A DNA stretch of 64,000 nt from Flavobacterium limi (GTDB lineage: Bacteria > Bacteroidota > Bacteroidia > Flavobacteriales > Flavobacteriaceae). The translations under genes and the position numbers were made by a program. The notes under the pieces were generated by a model that was given only the letters and a program-made list of their open reading frames with translations, was not told the origin of the DNA and made no database searches. The stretch is taken from assembly GCF_010645075.1 (NCBI RefSeq), contig NZ_JAADZV010000006.1, forward strand, positions 186,001-250,000, given 5' to 3'. Of the stretch, positions 44,103 through 52,450 are shown one piece after another (position 1 is the stretch's first letter; every line of letters starts with the position of its first letter).

Positions 44103-44645
44103 ATGCAAAAAAACTTTAAGCCACATCCTAATTCCTTTAAAAATACATTTTGTGTTTTTAATGAAGTATTGCCGGAAGCTATTGAGGGATTGAAAATTCA
44201 GTTTGCAAGTAAAGCAGGCAGTACCTATTATTATACTGAAGCCGGGATGTATCGCGTTTCAAATCATTGGGGAAGATTAGCCAACAGCAAATGGAGATTA
44301 GTTGCAAGGGAGCCGGAAACTCCTTTGAAAACAAAAATAGGTTTTGCAGCCTGGAGTGAGTTTTATCCTGATAATTCGGAAGAAAAATTATACTATATAG
44401 AAGCGAATTATGATAAAAACACCGTAACTTATCAGCATAAAAATAATCCGGAATATAATAAAAAAGCAATTCTGAGAACAAGTTTTGAAACCACAAAACG
44501 GATAAAACAAATCAGGAATTTGCAACAGCTGACTTCTTGGGCAAAGTATTTTAACTACGATGATATTACTGGCTTAAGAAAACAAATCATTGAGGAATTG
44601 ATTTACACAGAGAAGACTTTAGACGAAATTAAAAGAGAAATATAA
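44103..44645 (+). CDS. Conserved-looking protein of unknown function
   Basis: The ATG at 44103 is chosen; a TTG at 44097 would add two residues. The 180-residue protein has MQKNFKPHPNSFKNTFCVFN at the start, a beta-rich middle (STYYYTEAGMYRVSNHWGRL, then KIGFAAWSEFYPDN) and a helical C-terminus with ITGLRKQIIEELIYTEKTL. No family is recognised. A TATATTTG box at 44092-44099 ends only three bases before the ATG, so the mRNA may be nearly leaderless. The stop overlaps the next small gene (TAATG). Confidence 0.65.
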   Translation: MQKNFKPHPNSFKNTFCVFNEVLPEAIEGLKIQFASKAGSTYYYTEAGMYRVSNHWGRLANSKWRLVAREPETPLKTKIGFAAWSEFYPDNSEEKLYYIEANYDKNTVTYQHKNNPEYNKKAILRTSFETTKRIKQIRNLQQLTSWAKYFNYDDITGLRKQIIEELIYTEKTLDEIKREI

Positions 44646-44788
44646 TGGGACGCAACAACGAAAGGAATATAAAGAAGCACAATGATAAATTGCACAAAGC
44701 CCAAAATAAAGCTAAACAGGCTGAGATTGCTCGAAAGGAAAAGCTAAAAGAAATTATTAAAAAGTTTAATCAAAAAGATCAGGAATAG
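44645..44788 (+). CDS. 47-residue basic coiled-coil protein
   Basis: The ATG at 44645 shares its A with the stop of the gene before it, which suggests translational coupling. The product is MGRNNERNIKKHNDKLHKAQ followed by a helical Lys/Glu/Ala stretch ending FNQKDQE. It is strongly basic with heptad-like spacing. Such a short charged helix could bind RNA or a partner protein. No family is recognised; the overlap with the upstream gene is the main support for it being real. Confidence 0.6.
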   Translation: MGRNNERNIKKHNDKLHKAQNKAKQAEIARKEKLKEIIKKFNQKDQE

Positions 44789-44806
44789 ATAAAAGTTCTG
44801 TTTTTT

Positions 44807-44882
44807 GCGTGAGCGGCAGAGGTCATATCCTCGTAATGATAAAGAGATAAAGCCGAAAACGCGACCGCTTTTTTTGCGGGTC
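44807..44882 (+). ncRNA. Possible structured RNA in the spacer
   Basis: Nested pairings are seen within 76 bases. GCGT-gag-CGGC (44807-44817) pairs with GCCG-aaa-ACGC (44852-44862), leaving a 3x3 internal loop. GAGG (44819-44822) pairs with CCTC (44829-44832) inside it. A separate hairpin GACCGC-T7-GCGGGTC (44863-44882) follows directly, with one bulged base. The block is clearly richer in G and C than the surroundings. It could be a small RNA, an mRNA leader or a terminator cluster. No known RNA family was recognised. Confidence 0.45.
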
Positions 44883-44919
44883 ACACCCAAATTTTGATAA
44901 CGAAAATACAAATATTAAG

Positions 44920-45153
44920 ATGAATACTAAATTTGAAAGTTTAAAAGCGAGCGTACAGGAAATCATTGATTTGATTGCTGCAGAAGACAACAGAGAAGCA
45001 AATAATAAATTGCTTGAAGTGAGTGATGTATTAGACGAAATGATTGACTTTGCGGAAGAAGATGAAGAAGTGAGAGAAATAAGCCGATATCAGGTTTTAT
45101 TGAATCAGCTTCATGTAAAAATTAATGGAGAAGAACCGGTTGATGGAGAATAA
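44920..45153 (+). CDS. Small acidic helical protein of unknown function
   Basis: A 77-residue, strongly acidic, all-helical protein (SLKASVQEIIDLIAAEDNRE, then EVSDVLDEMIDFAEEDEEVR). No motif is seen. It overlaps the next gene by 11 bases, so the two are very likely co-transcribed. The acidic surface contrasts with the basic 47-residue protein encoded on the other side of the structured spacer. Confidence 0.65.
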   Translation: MNTKFESLKASVQEIIDLIAAEDNREANNKLLEVSDVLDEMIDFAEEDEEVREISRYQVLLNQLHVKINGEEPVDGE

Positions 45154-45523
45154 GAAATGCTTTTGTGATACAGGTCTGCTGTTTGAAAATTGCTGTGGAT
45201 TGTATCTTCAAAATAATCAAAAGGCTCCAACAGCATTGGCTTTAATGCGTTCCAGATATTCGGCTTATGCAACTCATAATGCCGATTATCTTTTGGAAAC
45301 AACTTATGTTTCAGAAAGGCAATATTATACAAAAGCTGAAATTCTAAAATGGGCGACGAGTAATAAATGGCGACAACTGGAAATTTTATATTATACAGAA
45401 GATAAGGTGGAGTTTAATGCCTATTTTTTTGATGAAAATCAGAAACCGCAAATCCATCATGAATTTTCATCTTTTAAATTCGAAAATGGTGCATGGTATT
45501 ATGTTGACGGAAGCTTTGAATAA
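45143..45523 (+). CDS. YchJ-family protein with SEC-C zinc motif
   Basis: The ATG at 45143 (MENKKCFCDTGLLFENCCGL) is preferred to an upstream in-frame start at 45125. The 126-residue protein has an N-terminal SEC-C-type cysteine cluster, CFCDTGLLFENCC, for zinc binding, then the YchJ core: PTALALMRSRYSAYATHNAD and a beta-sheet with ENGAWYYVDGSF of NTF2-like fold. The function of YchJ is not established. It overlaps the preceding acidic protein gene. Confidence 0.88.
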   Translation: MENKKCFCDTGLLFENCCGLYLQNNQKAPTALALMRSRYSAYATHNADYLLETTYVSERQYYTKAEILKWATSNKWRQLEILYYTEDKVEFNAYFFDENQKPQIHHEFSSFKFENGAWYYVDGSFE

Positions 45524-45629
45524 TTGTCAGTATTATCGCTAATTTTGATTCGTTTTATTGAAATACTTTAACTAAAAATTAATAAACGTTTCGTTTTTCA
45601 CAGTTCTAAAAAAGAGTAATTTTAGAACT

Positions 45630-46748
45630 ATGAAAAACGAATTTAAAAAAGGTTTTTATTTTAAGACTTACGAAGCACCTTTTCAGTCTCCGTTTGAAAA
45701 ACTTTTTGGAATTTTCAAAGAGCTTATTACCCATACTTCGGGTGATTTTGACGAAGCTATTGACTGGCTTCGGGAGTTGGATAAGGAATATAAGCTAACT
45801 GACGAAAACTACACAATTGATGATTTTATCGAGGATCTCAAGAAAAAAGGATATATAAAGGACGAAGTTAAAAATGACGGAACTCCCGGTTTTGGAATTA
45901 CAGCCAAAACAGAAAGGGCGATACGTCAGCAGGCCTTAGATCAGATTTTCGGGAATTTAAAACGTGCCGGAAACGGAAATCACAAAACCAAACATGCCGG
46001 AAACGGTGATGAACATACAGGCGAATTCCGTGAGTTTAATTTCGGAGATGGTCTGGAACGTATTTCGTTGACAGAAAGTTTGCGAAACGCCCAAATCAAT
46101 AATGGTGTTGAAAGTTTCATGCTGACCGAAAATGATTTGGTTGTGGAGGAAACCCAATTCAAAGCCCAAATGAGTACCGTCCTTATGATAGACATCAGCC
46201 ACAGTATGATTTTGTATGGCGAAGACCGAATTACCCCTGCTAAAAAAGTGGCCATGGCTTTGGCAGAATTAATTACAACGCGTTATCCAAAAGATACTTT
46301 AGATATTCTGGTTTTTGGGAACGATGCCTGGACAATTCCTATTAAAGATTTACCGTACTTACAGGTAGGACCGTATCATACCAATACTGTTGCAGGTTTG
46401 CAGTTGGCAATGGATATTTTGCGAAGAAAGCGAAATACCAACAAGCAAATTTTTATGATTACAGACGGCAAACCAAGCTGTGTACGTGAGCGAGATGGTT
46501 CATATTATATGAACAGCAACGGTCTCGATGAATACATTGTTGATAAATGTTACACACAGGCACAACAGGCCAGAAAACTTCATATTCCAATTACTACCTT
46601 TATGATAGCACGAGATCCTTATTTACAACGTTTTGTGAATCAGTTTACAGAAGCAAATCAGGGAAAAGCTTTTTATACCGGATTAAAAGGTTTAGGAGAA
46701 ATGATTTTTGAGGATTATGAAACGAATAGGAAGAAAAGGGTTAAATAA
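45630..46748 (+). CDS. VWA-domain protein partnered with an AAA+ ATPase
   Basis: A 372-residue soluble protein. The N-terminal part (1-170) is helical and charged. A von Willebrand factor A domain follows with the metal site STVLMIDISHSMILYGE (DxSxS near residues 187-191), then the Thr and Asp positions in the NTVAGLQLAMDILRR and FMITDGKPSCV segments. The next gene on the same strand is a MoxR/magnesium-chelatase-type AAA+ ATPase; such pairs act as metal-insertion or protein-activation chaperones. The target here is unknown. The 89-base gap fits one operon. Confidence 0.85.
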   Translation: MKNEFKKGFYFKTYEAPFQSPFEKLFGIFKELITHTSGDFDEAIDWLRELDKEYKLTDENYTIDDFIEDLKKKGYIKDEVKNDGTPGFGITAKTERAIRQQALDQIFGNLKRAGNGNHKTKHAGNGDEHTGEFREFNFGDGLERISLTESLRNAQINNGVESFMLTENDLVVEETQFKAQMSTVLMIDISHSMILYGEDRITPAKKVAMALAELITTRYPKDTLDILVFGNDAWTIPIKDLPYLQVGPYHTNTVAGLQLAMDILRRKRNTNKQIFMITDGKPSCVRERDGSYYMNSNGLDEYIVDKCYTQAQQARKLHIPITTFMIARDPYLQRFVNQFTEANQGKAFYTGLKGLGEMIFEDYETNRKKRVK

Positions 46749-46837
46749 GTTTCAAAGATTTTCATGTAGAGAGGTATAGCAGTGCGTCTAATACAATTTT
46801 AACATAATTCAATAACAAATTGATATTTCAATAAAAA

Positions 46838-48298
46838 ATGGAAATAAACAACATAACATTAGGTCAATTAAAAGCCTCAGGATATAAAACAAAATCTGTC
46901 AAAGACGAATTGCGTAATAACCTTCGGGATAAAATTAAATCAGGACAAGCAGTTTTTGAAGGTGTCCACGGATTCGAAAACACCGTAATTCCTGAGCTTG
47001 AAAGAGCAATTTTATCTCGTCATAATATTAATTTATTAGGACTTCGCGGGCAGGCAAAAACGCGTTTGGCACGTAAAATGATCGAATTATTAGATGAGTA
47101 TATTCCGTTTGTGACAGGTTCTGAAATTAATGATGATCCGCTGAATGCAATTTCGCGTTTTGCAAAAGATTTAATCGAAGAAAAAGGAGATGAAACCCCT
47201 ATTTCATGGTTACACAGAAGTGAACGTTTTTTTGAAAAATTAGCAACTCCGGACGTTACGGTTGCCGATTTGATCGGAGATGTTGACCCTATAAAAGCGG
47301 CAAACTTAAAATTGTCATATGCAGACGATCGTGTGATTCATTTCGGAATGATTCCGAGGGCAAATCGCTGTATTTTTGTAATTAACGAATTACCGGATTT
47401 ACAAGCCAGAATTCAGGTAGCACTTTTTAATATTTTACAGGAAGGAGACATTCAGATAAGAGGTTTTAAATTGCGGATGCCTCTTGATATGCAGTTTGTT
47501 TTTACAGCAAATCCGGAAGATTATACGAACAGAGGAAGTATTGTAACTCCTTTGAAAGACAGAATTGGTTCTCAAATCCTGACACATTATCCTGAAAGTG
47601 TGGCTATTGCCAGAACAATTACTGAACAGGAGTCTAAATTAGACCAAAATCAAACTGATATTGTTCATGTTCCAAGTCTGGCTAGGGATATTTTAGAGCA
47701 AATTAGCTTCGAAGCCCGTGACAGTGAATACATCGATAATAAAAGTGGCGTAAGTGCCAGAATGAGTATTACCGCTTTTGAGAATTTAATAAGCACCGCT
47801 GAGCGTCGTGCCTTAAAAGCAGGAACTGATAAAACTGTTTTACGTTTGTCAGATTTTATAGGTATCATTCCCGCAATTACCGGAAAAGTTGAGTTGGTTT
47901 ACGAAGGTGAGCAGGAGGGAGCTGCTTCTGTAGCGCAGAGTTTAATTGGTTCGGCAATTCGAACTTTATTTTCTGATTTCTTTCCGAAGATCGAAAAATT
48001 AGAAAAACCCGGTGAAAAGACACCTTATTCTGATTTGACAGAATGGTTTTTTGCAGAAAACGGTTTCGAATTATTAGATGAAGCTTCGGATGCTGAATAT
48101 CAAACTATTTTAGATGAAGTTACGCCTTTGGATATTTTGGTTAAAAAATATCAGCCACAATTAGACAAAAAGGATCTTTATTTTATGAAGGAATTTATTT
48201 TATGGGCCTTGGTAGAATATAAAAAACTAAGCAAGGACCGTTTTGCTCAAGGGCACCAGTTTAAAGATATGTATGGAAGTTATATTAGTAAATTGTAA
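46838..48298 (+). CDS. AAA+ ATPase of the MoxR / magnesium chelatase type
   Basis: A 486-residue cytoplasmic ATPase. Walker A is GLRGQAKT at residues 68-75, with Q in the usual G position. Walker B is CIFVINELPDL (about 188-198), and the sensor 1 region FVFTANPEDYTNRG (about 225-238) is typical of ChlI/MoxR proteins. The C-terminal third is a helical lid with no enzyme motif. It presumably works with the VWA protein encoded just upstream, as in ChlI/ChlD or MoxR/VWA pairs. A weak terminator follows. Confidence 0.88.
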   Translation: MEINNITLGQLKASGYKTKSVKDELRNNLRDKIKSGQAVFEGVHGFENTVIPELERAILSRHNINLLGLRGQAKTRLARKMIELLDEYIPFVTGSEINDDPLNAISRFAKDLIEEKGDETPISWLHRSERFFEKLATPDVTVADLIGDVDPIKAANLKLSYADDRVIHFGMIPRANRCIFVINELPDLQARIQVALFNILQEGDIQIRGFKLRMPLDMQFVFTANPEDYTNRGSIVTPLKDRIGSQILTHYPESVAIARTITEQESKLDQNQTDIVHVPSLARDILEQISFEARDSEYIDNKSGVSARMSITAFENLISTAERRALKAGTDKTVLRLSDFIGIIPAITGKVELVYEGEQEGAASVAQSLIGSAIRTLFSDFFPKIEKLEKPGEKTPYSDLTEWFFAENGFELLDEASDAEYQTILDEVTPLDILVKKYQPQLDKKDLYFMKEFILWALVEYKKLSKDRFAQGHQFKDMYGSYISKL

Positions 48299-48318
48299 TT
48301 TAAAATAGGCTATCATTA

Positions 48319-48349
48319 AACCTGACAGTTTTAACTCGTCGGGTTTTTT
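48319..48349 (+). terminator. Terminator after the AAA+ gene
   Basis: AACCTGAC (48319-48326) pairs with GTCGGGTT (48338-48345), including one T-G pair, around an 11-base loop, and runs into six T. It lies 20 bases past the stop. Confidence 0.7.
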
Positions 48350-48426
48350 ATTTTTAACCTTTTTTTGTTTTAGGAGAATCATATGCATTTCAATCCTTAT
48401 TTTTGTAAACGATATAGCAAATAATT

Positions 48427-49101
48427 ATGAAATTACTCATAGTCGAAGACGAACCAAATCTGCTTTCTATTTTACGTAAAGGTTTCGCTGAAAACAATAA
48501 AGATGTCAGCGTGGCACTTGACGGTACAACAGCATTGGAAATGATTCATAATTATACTTTTGACGTAGTAGTTCTGGATGTAATGCTGCCGGACATTAAC
48601 GGGATCGAAATTTGCAGAAGATTACGGGCAGCCAAAAATTTTGTACCAATTTTGCTTTTAACAGCGCTTGGCACTTCAGAAAATATTGTAACCGGACTCA
48701 ATGCCGGTGCTGATGATTATTTGGTGAAACCTTTCAAATTCGGAGAACTTGATGCAAGGGTGAATGCATTAAATCGCAGGGCTAATCTCGAAACAGAAAA
48801 GGCAGATTCTATTATCATTGGCGACTTAGAAATAAACACTAATGCCAAAACAGTAAAACGCGAAGGAGAACCGATCATTTTAACAGCAAAGGAGTTCAAG
48901 TTATTATATTATTTGGCTAAAAATACGGGAAGAATTGTTTCCAGAGATCAGATTTTAGATAATGTCTGGGATATTAATTTTGATATGAATACTAATGTGG
49001 TAGATGTTTACATCAATTACTTAAGAAAAAAGATAGACAAACCTTTTACAACCAAACTTATTCATACCATGAAAGGTCTGGGGTACGTTATACAGCCATA
49101 A
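48427..49101 (+). CDS. OmpR-type response regulator
   Basis: A 224-residue DNA-binding regulator. The receiver domain has E7/D8 for Mg, the phosphoacceptor D51 in VVLDVMLPDING, T79 in LLLTALG and K101 in YLVKPFKF. The winged helix-turn-helix domain covers about residues 130-224 (ILTAKEFKLLYYLAKNTGRI, ending TMKGLGYVIQP). It lies 1 base from the sensor kinase gene, so they form a cognate pair. The signal is not evident. Confidence 0.95.
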   Translation: MKLLIVEDEPNLLSILRKGFAENNKDVSVALDGTTALEMIHNYTFDVVVLDVMLPDINGIEICRRLRAAKNFVPILLLTALGTSENIVTGLNAGADDYLVKPFKFGELDARVNALNRRANLETEKADSIIIGDLEINTNAKTVKREGEPIILTAKEFKLLYYLAKNTGRIVSRDQILDNVWDINFDMNTNVVDVYINYLRKKIDKPFTTKLIHTMKGLGYVIQP

Positions 49102-49102
49102 A

Positions 49103-50506
49103 ATGGATATAAGAAAAAAAATTACTTTTACTTATGTTGCCCTTTCTACCTTTAGTACGCTGCTATTGTGTGTAATTGTTTTTGTATTGTTTCAGGAAAA
49201 TAACAGATATCATTTTCTAAAACGATTAGAAGACAGGGCAAAAATTGTGGCTTCAATTCATTTTCAGAATGATCCTGAAAAAAGCAAGTATTACAGCAAT
49301 CTTAAAAAGAACGGACTGGAAGAACTTATTGAAGAAGAAGAATATGTTCTTAAAATAAATAGTGCAAACAGCTTTGATTATAATACGAAGCTTAATTTAC
49401 CTAATAAGTTTTATTCTAATATTTTAAGTACCGGAAAAGATTACTTCGAAGTTAACAGCAAATATTATCTGGGTCAGATTTTTACCGAAAACGATCAAAA
49501 ATACATTGTGATAGTAGGAGCAAGAGACCGAAGAGGGAAAACAACGACAGTTTATATAGCGAAAATATTGATTTTTGGAGGTATTGGCTTCATAATTCTG
49601 GCCTTCCTTTTTGGGAGAATATTAGCCATTAGGGTAATTAATCCAGTAGCCAGAATTACAAAAGAGGTAAATAGAATCAGTGCTTCTAATTTGCATAACA
49701 GATTACCGGAAGTCAAAAACTCAGATGAGATTTCAGATCTTACGCATACTTTCAATGATATGTTAGATCGTCTGGAAACTTCTTTCGAAATTCAGGCTAA
49801 CTTTATCAATAATGCTTCACACGAATTAAAAACTCCAATAACCACTATTATTGCTGAGTCCGAAATTATGCTTCTGAAGGAAAGAACTATTTCTGAATAT
49901 ATTCAGTCATTAGAAAATATCTACAGTCAGGCTTCAAAATTAGGAAATTTAACCGAAAGCTTATTAAAGCTTACACAGACAGGTTACGACGGAAAAAAAC
50001 AGGTACAGGATATTGCCAGAATCGATGAGTTACTAATGGATGTGAAATCCGATCTTGATAAAATTTATCCTGATAACCGTGTGAGCGTTAAACTTAATTT
50101 TGCCCCTAAAGATTCAAATTTGTTATTAATTCCATGTAATAAGCCATTGTTAGAGTTAGCTATTAATAATATTATCACAAACGGAGTGAAATACTCAGAC
50201 AATAATGAGGTTTTTGTAACACTCTCGGCTAATAACGAATGGATTAAAATTGCTATAAATGATATTGGAATCGGGATTCCGCCTGAAGATATCCCGCATT
50301 TGTATGAGCCTTTTTTCAGGGGTAAAATTGCAGCTAAATATATAGGTTATGGTTTAGGACTTCCGTTAGCTTCAAAAATTATCAGGATGCATGATGGTGA
50401 AATACAAGTACAGTCCGAGCAAAACAAAGGAACAATTGTGACCATTATTTTCAAAAAAGAGAGCTCTAAAAGAGCTAGTATTAAAAATTCTAATATTGAA
50501 TCTTAG
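49103..50506 (+). CDS. Sensor histidine kinase
   Basis: A 467-residue membrane kinase. Two helices (about residues 8-30 and 152-172) bracket a 120-residue periplasmic sensor with many charged residues. A HAMP linker spans about 172-225. The dimerisation segment NASHELKTPITTI has the phosphoacceptor H240, and the ATPase has the N box (ELAINNIITNGVKYS), the G1 box NDIGIGIPPED and the G2 box GYGLGLPLA. It is the partner of the regulator just upstream. The sensor domain is of no recognised type. Confidence 0.93.
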   Translation: MDIRKKITFTYVALSTFSTLLLCVIVFVLFQENNRYHFLKRLEDRAKIVASIHFQNDPEKSKYYSNLKKNGLEELIEEEEYVLKINSANSFDYNTKLNLPNKFYSNILSTGKDYFEVNSKYYLGQIFTENDQKYIVIVGARDRRGKTTTVYIAKILIFGGIGFIILAFLFGRILAIRVINPVARITKEVNRISASNLHNRLPEVKNSDEISDLTHTFNDMLDRLETSFEIQANFINNASHELKTPITTIIAESEIMLLKERTISEYIQSLENIYSQASKLGNLTESLLKLTQTGYDGKKQVQDIARIDELLMDVKSDLDKIYPDNRVSVKLNFAPKDSNLLLIPCNKPLLELAINNIITNGVKYSDNNEVFVTLSANNEWIKIAINDIGIGIPPEDIPHLYEPFFRGKIAAKYIGYGLGLPLASKIIRMHDGEIQVQSEQNKGTIVTIIFKKESSKRASIKNSNIES

Positions 50507-50582
50507 GAAATTCTAATTTTGGATTAAGCAGTATCTAATTTTTGTAATCTTATTTTGTATGTATAAACTAAAACTTATACAT

Positions 50583-51305
50583 ATGAAAAATTTCCTTATA
50601 CCCACTACTTTAGAACTTGATACTATTAACGCTGTAAAATCAGCAATTAATCAGGCGAAAAATACAAATTGTGAAATTATTTTAATGATGGTTTCCGATA
50701 CTCCGGATGCTTTTTCTTCTGTGCAGTTTTTACGGGAAATGAGAACTGCGCTTACACCAAGCCAGGAAGAAGTTCTTGAAACTTGTCGTTATATTATAGA
50801 ACATACTGCCAATTGCAAATTAAAAGTTCACAATCAATACGGAATTTCTGCATCTATTCTAAAAGGAATTATTGAAGCCTTTGCTGTTAAGCTGGTTATT
50901 CTGACTCCATCTTATAAACAAGAAACCAAGAAGGTTCATCAATATCTGGTAAAACTGGCCGGGAATCAAAAATGTCCAATTTTACATTTGGGTACTGAAG
51001 TAAATAAAGAAGATTTTAATAAAGCGCTTTATATAGAAAATGGCAGTGCCAATATGCATGTTAAAGATGTTCAGCAATTTTTAAGCGCTAATTTTTCATT
51101 TGAAATTGTAAGCCAAACAGGCAATTTTGATAATGATTATGAACAATTTGCTCCTTATTTGTCTGAGGCTATTTCAAAATATGACATTGATTTATTGGTA
51201 GAGACACGCAAAAGCGAAAAAATTAAATTTAAGAAAGTAAAAAAACACAGTATTAATGAAAAATCAGGGCTTCCAGTACTTTCATTATATGAGGAAATTG
51301 CTTAG
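50583..51305 (+). CDS. Universal stress protein-like protein
   Basis: The ATG at 50583 (MKNFLIPTTLELDTINAVKS) is preferred to a start 24 bases upstream because it begins the first beta strand of the fold. The 240-residue protein has one clear UspA-type domain (to about residue 145) and a degenerate second half. The usual ATP-binding GxxG-9-GS/T signature is not clear, so it may not bind ATP. The protein is cytoplasmic. It lies between the two-component genes and bestrophin; no operon is certain. Confidence 0.7.
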   Translation: MKNFLIPTTLELDTINAVKSAINQAKNTNCEIILMMVSDTPDAFSSVQFLREMRTALTPSQEEVLETCRYIIEHTANCKLKVHNQYGISASILKGIIEAFAVKLVILTPSYKQETKKVHQYLVKLAGNQKCPILHLGTEVNKEDFNKALYIENGSANMHVKDVQQFLSANFSFEIVSQTGNFDNDYEQFAPYLSEAISKYDIDLLVETRKSEKIKFKKVKKHSINEKSGLPVLSLYEEIA

Positions 51306-51311
51306 TTAATT

Positions 51312-51381
51312 CTTAGTGATTAGCCCCAAGTCCTTAGTAATTAGCTCTTTTTTAGCGAAAAACTAAGGACTAATCACTAAG
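51312..51381. repeat. 70-bp inverted-repeat element with CTTAGTGATTAG ends
   Basis: CTTAGTGATTAG (51312-51323) and CTAATCACTAAG (51370-51381) are perfect 12-bp arms, and TCCTTAGT (51331-51338) pairs with ACTAAGGA (51362-51369) inside. Further CTTAG/CTAAG copies stand on both sides. It fills the spacer between the stress protein gene and bestrophin. Confidence 0.75.
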
Positions 51382-51419
51382 TACTAAGTAACTAGTAAAA
51401 TTAATTTAAAACCGAAAAT

Positions 51420-52367
51420 ATGTTATTAAAGAAAAGAATACCAATGAAGTACGTTCTCGGGAAAATTAAAGTAGAAATTGTTCTCGTATTGGCTTACACG
51501 ATATTATTTGAAATTTTTCATCATTATTTCATCAATCTTCCTGTAGATATTCCAATTGCGATTCCAACTATGATTGGGACGATTATTTCCTTATTATTGG
51601 CCTTTAAATCAAATCAGGCTTATGACAGATGGTGGGAAGCCCGAATTGTCTGGGGAGCAGTTGTAAACGATTCCAGGACATTGATTCGTCAGGTTTTGAC
51701 ATTTTACAAAGACCCGGATTTTTCTGTTGAAGCAAGCGAATTCAAAGAAAATTTTGCCAAACGACAAATTGCATGGTGCTATAGTTTAGGTCAGGCACTT
51801 CGAAACAAAGATGCTATAAAACCACTGGCAGGTTTGATGAGTGAAGAGGAAATAAAATACATCAAAAATCATCAAAACGTACCAAATGCTATTTTGATGC
51901 TGCATGCGCGTGATCTCAGGAATGCTAAAAATGAGAAGCGCATCAACATGTATCAGCAGGTAGAAATTGACAATACGCTTTCGAGATTATGTGATGAAAT
52001 GGGAAAATGTGAACGAATTAAAAACACCATTTTTCCAACAACTTACAGCTTGTATATTAGATTGACACTGTGTTTGTTTATTTTACTGCTTCCTTTTGGG
52101 CTTACAAGTGTTTTAAGCTGGTTTGCTATTCCTTTGATTACTGCTATTGCCGGAGCTTTCTTTTTGATCGAAAGAATGGCGATTCATTTACAGGACCCTT
52201 TTGAAAACAGACCTACAGATACACCTGTTACGACTATTGCAAATACAATCGAAAAAAATATTAAGCAAATGCTGAATGAATATCAAAGCGAATTTGATAT
52301 TCTTAAAGAGTTTGATTTAGAAAACGATCCCAAAAAAGTGGACAGCAATGCTTATTTTGTTTTGTAA
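51420..52367 (+). CDS. Bestrophin-family membrane channel protein
   Basis: A 315-residue protein of the bacterial bestrophin (UPF0187/YneE) family. Hydrophobic segments are at about residues 20-40 (EIVLVLAYTILFEIFHHYFI), 45-65, and 215-250 (LYIRLTLCLFILLLPFGLTS). The FKSNQAYDRWWEARIVWG and NDSRTLIRQ blocks are diagnostic, and QDPFENRPTDTPV corresponds to the conserved acidic segment of the C-terminal part. Homologues form pentameric ion channels (anion or sodium selective). A terminator follows. Confidence 0.9.
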   Translation: MLLKKRIPMKYVLGKIKVEIVLVLAYTILFEIFHHYFINLPVDIPIAIPTMIGTIISLLLAFKSNQAYDRWWEARIVWGAVVNDSRTLIRQVLTFYKDPDFSVEASEFKENFAKRQIAWCYSLGQALRNKDAIKPLAGLMSEEEIKYIKNHQNVPNAILMLHARDLRNAKNEKRINMYQQVEIDNTLSRLCDEMGKCERIKNTIFPTTYSLYIRLTLCLFILLLPFGLTSVLSWFAIPLITAIAGAFFLIERMAIHLQDPFENRPTDTPVTTIANTIEKNIKQMLNEYQSEFDILKEFDLENDPKKVDSNAYFVL

Positions 52368-52396
52368 ATTAAATTAATTCTTGGTCTTAATTGTTG

Positions 52397-52431
52397 ACCG
52401 GACAGTAAGTAGTTGTACTGTCCGGTTTTTT
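52397..52431 (+). terminator. Terminator after bestrophin
   Basis: ACCGGACAGTA (52397-52407) and TACTGTCCGGT (52416-52426) are perfect 11-bp arms, followed by six T. It lies 30 bases past the stop. Confidence 0.93.
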
Positions 52432-52450
52432 ATGTTTAAAATCAATATAC

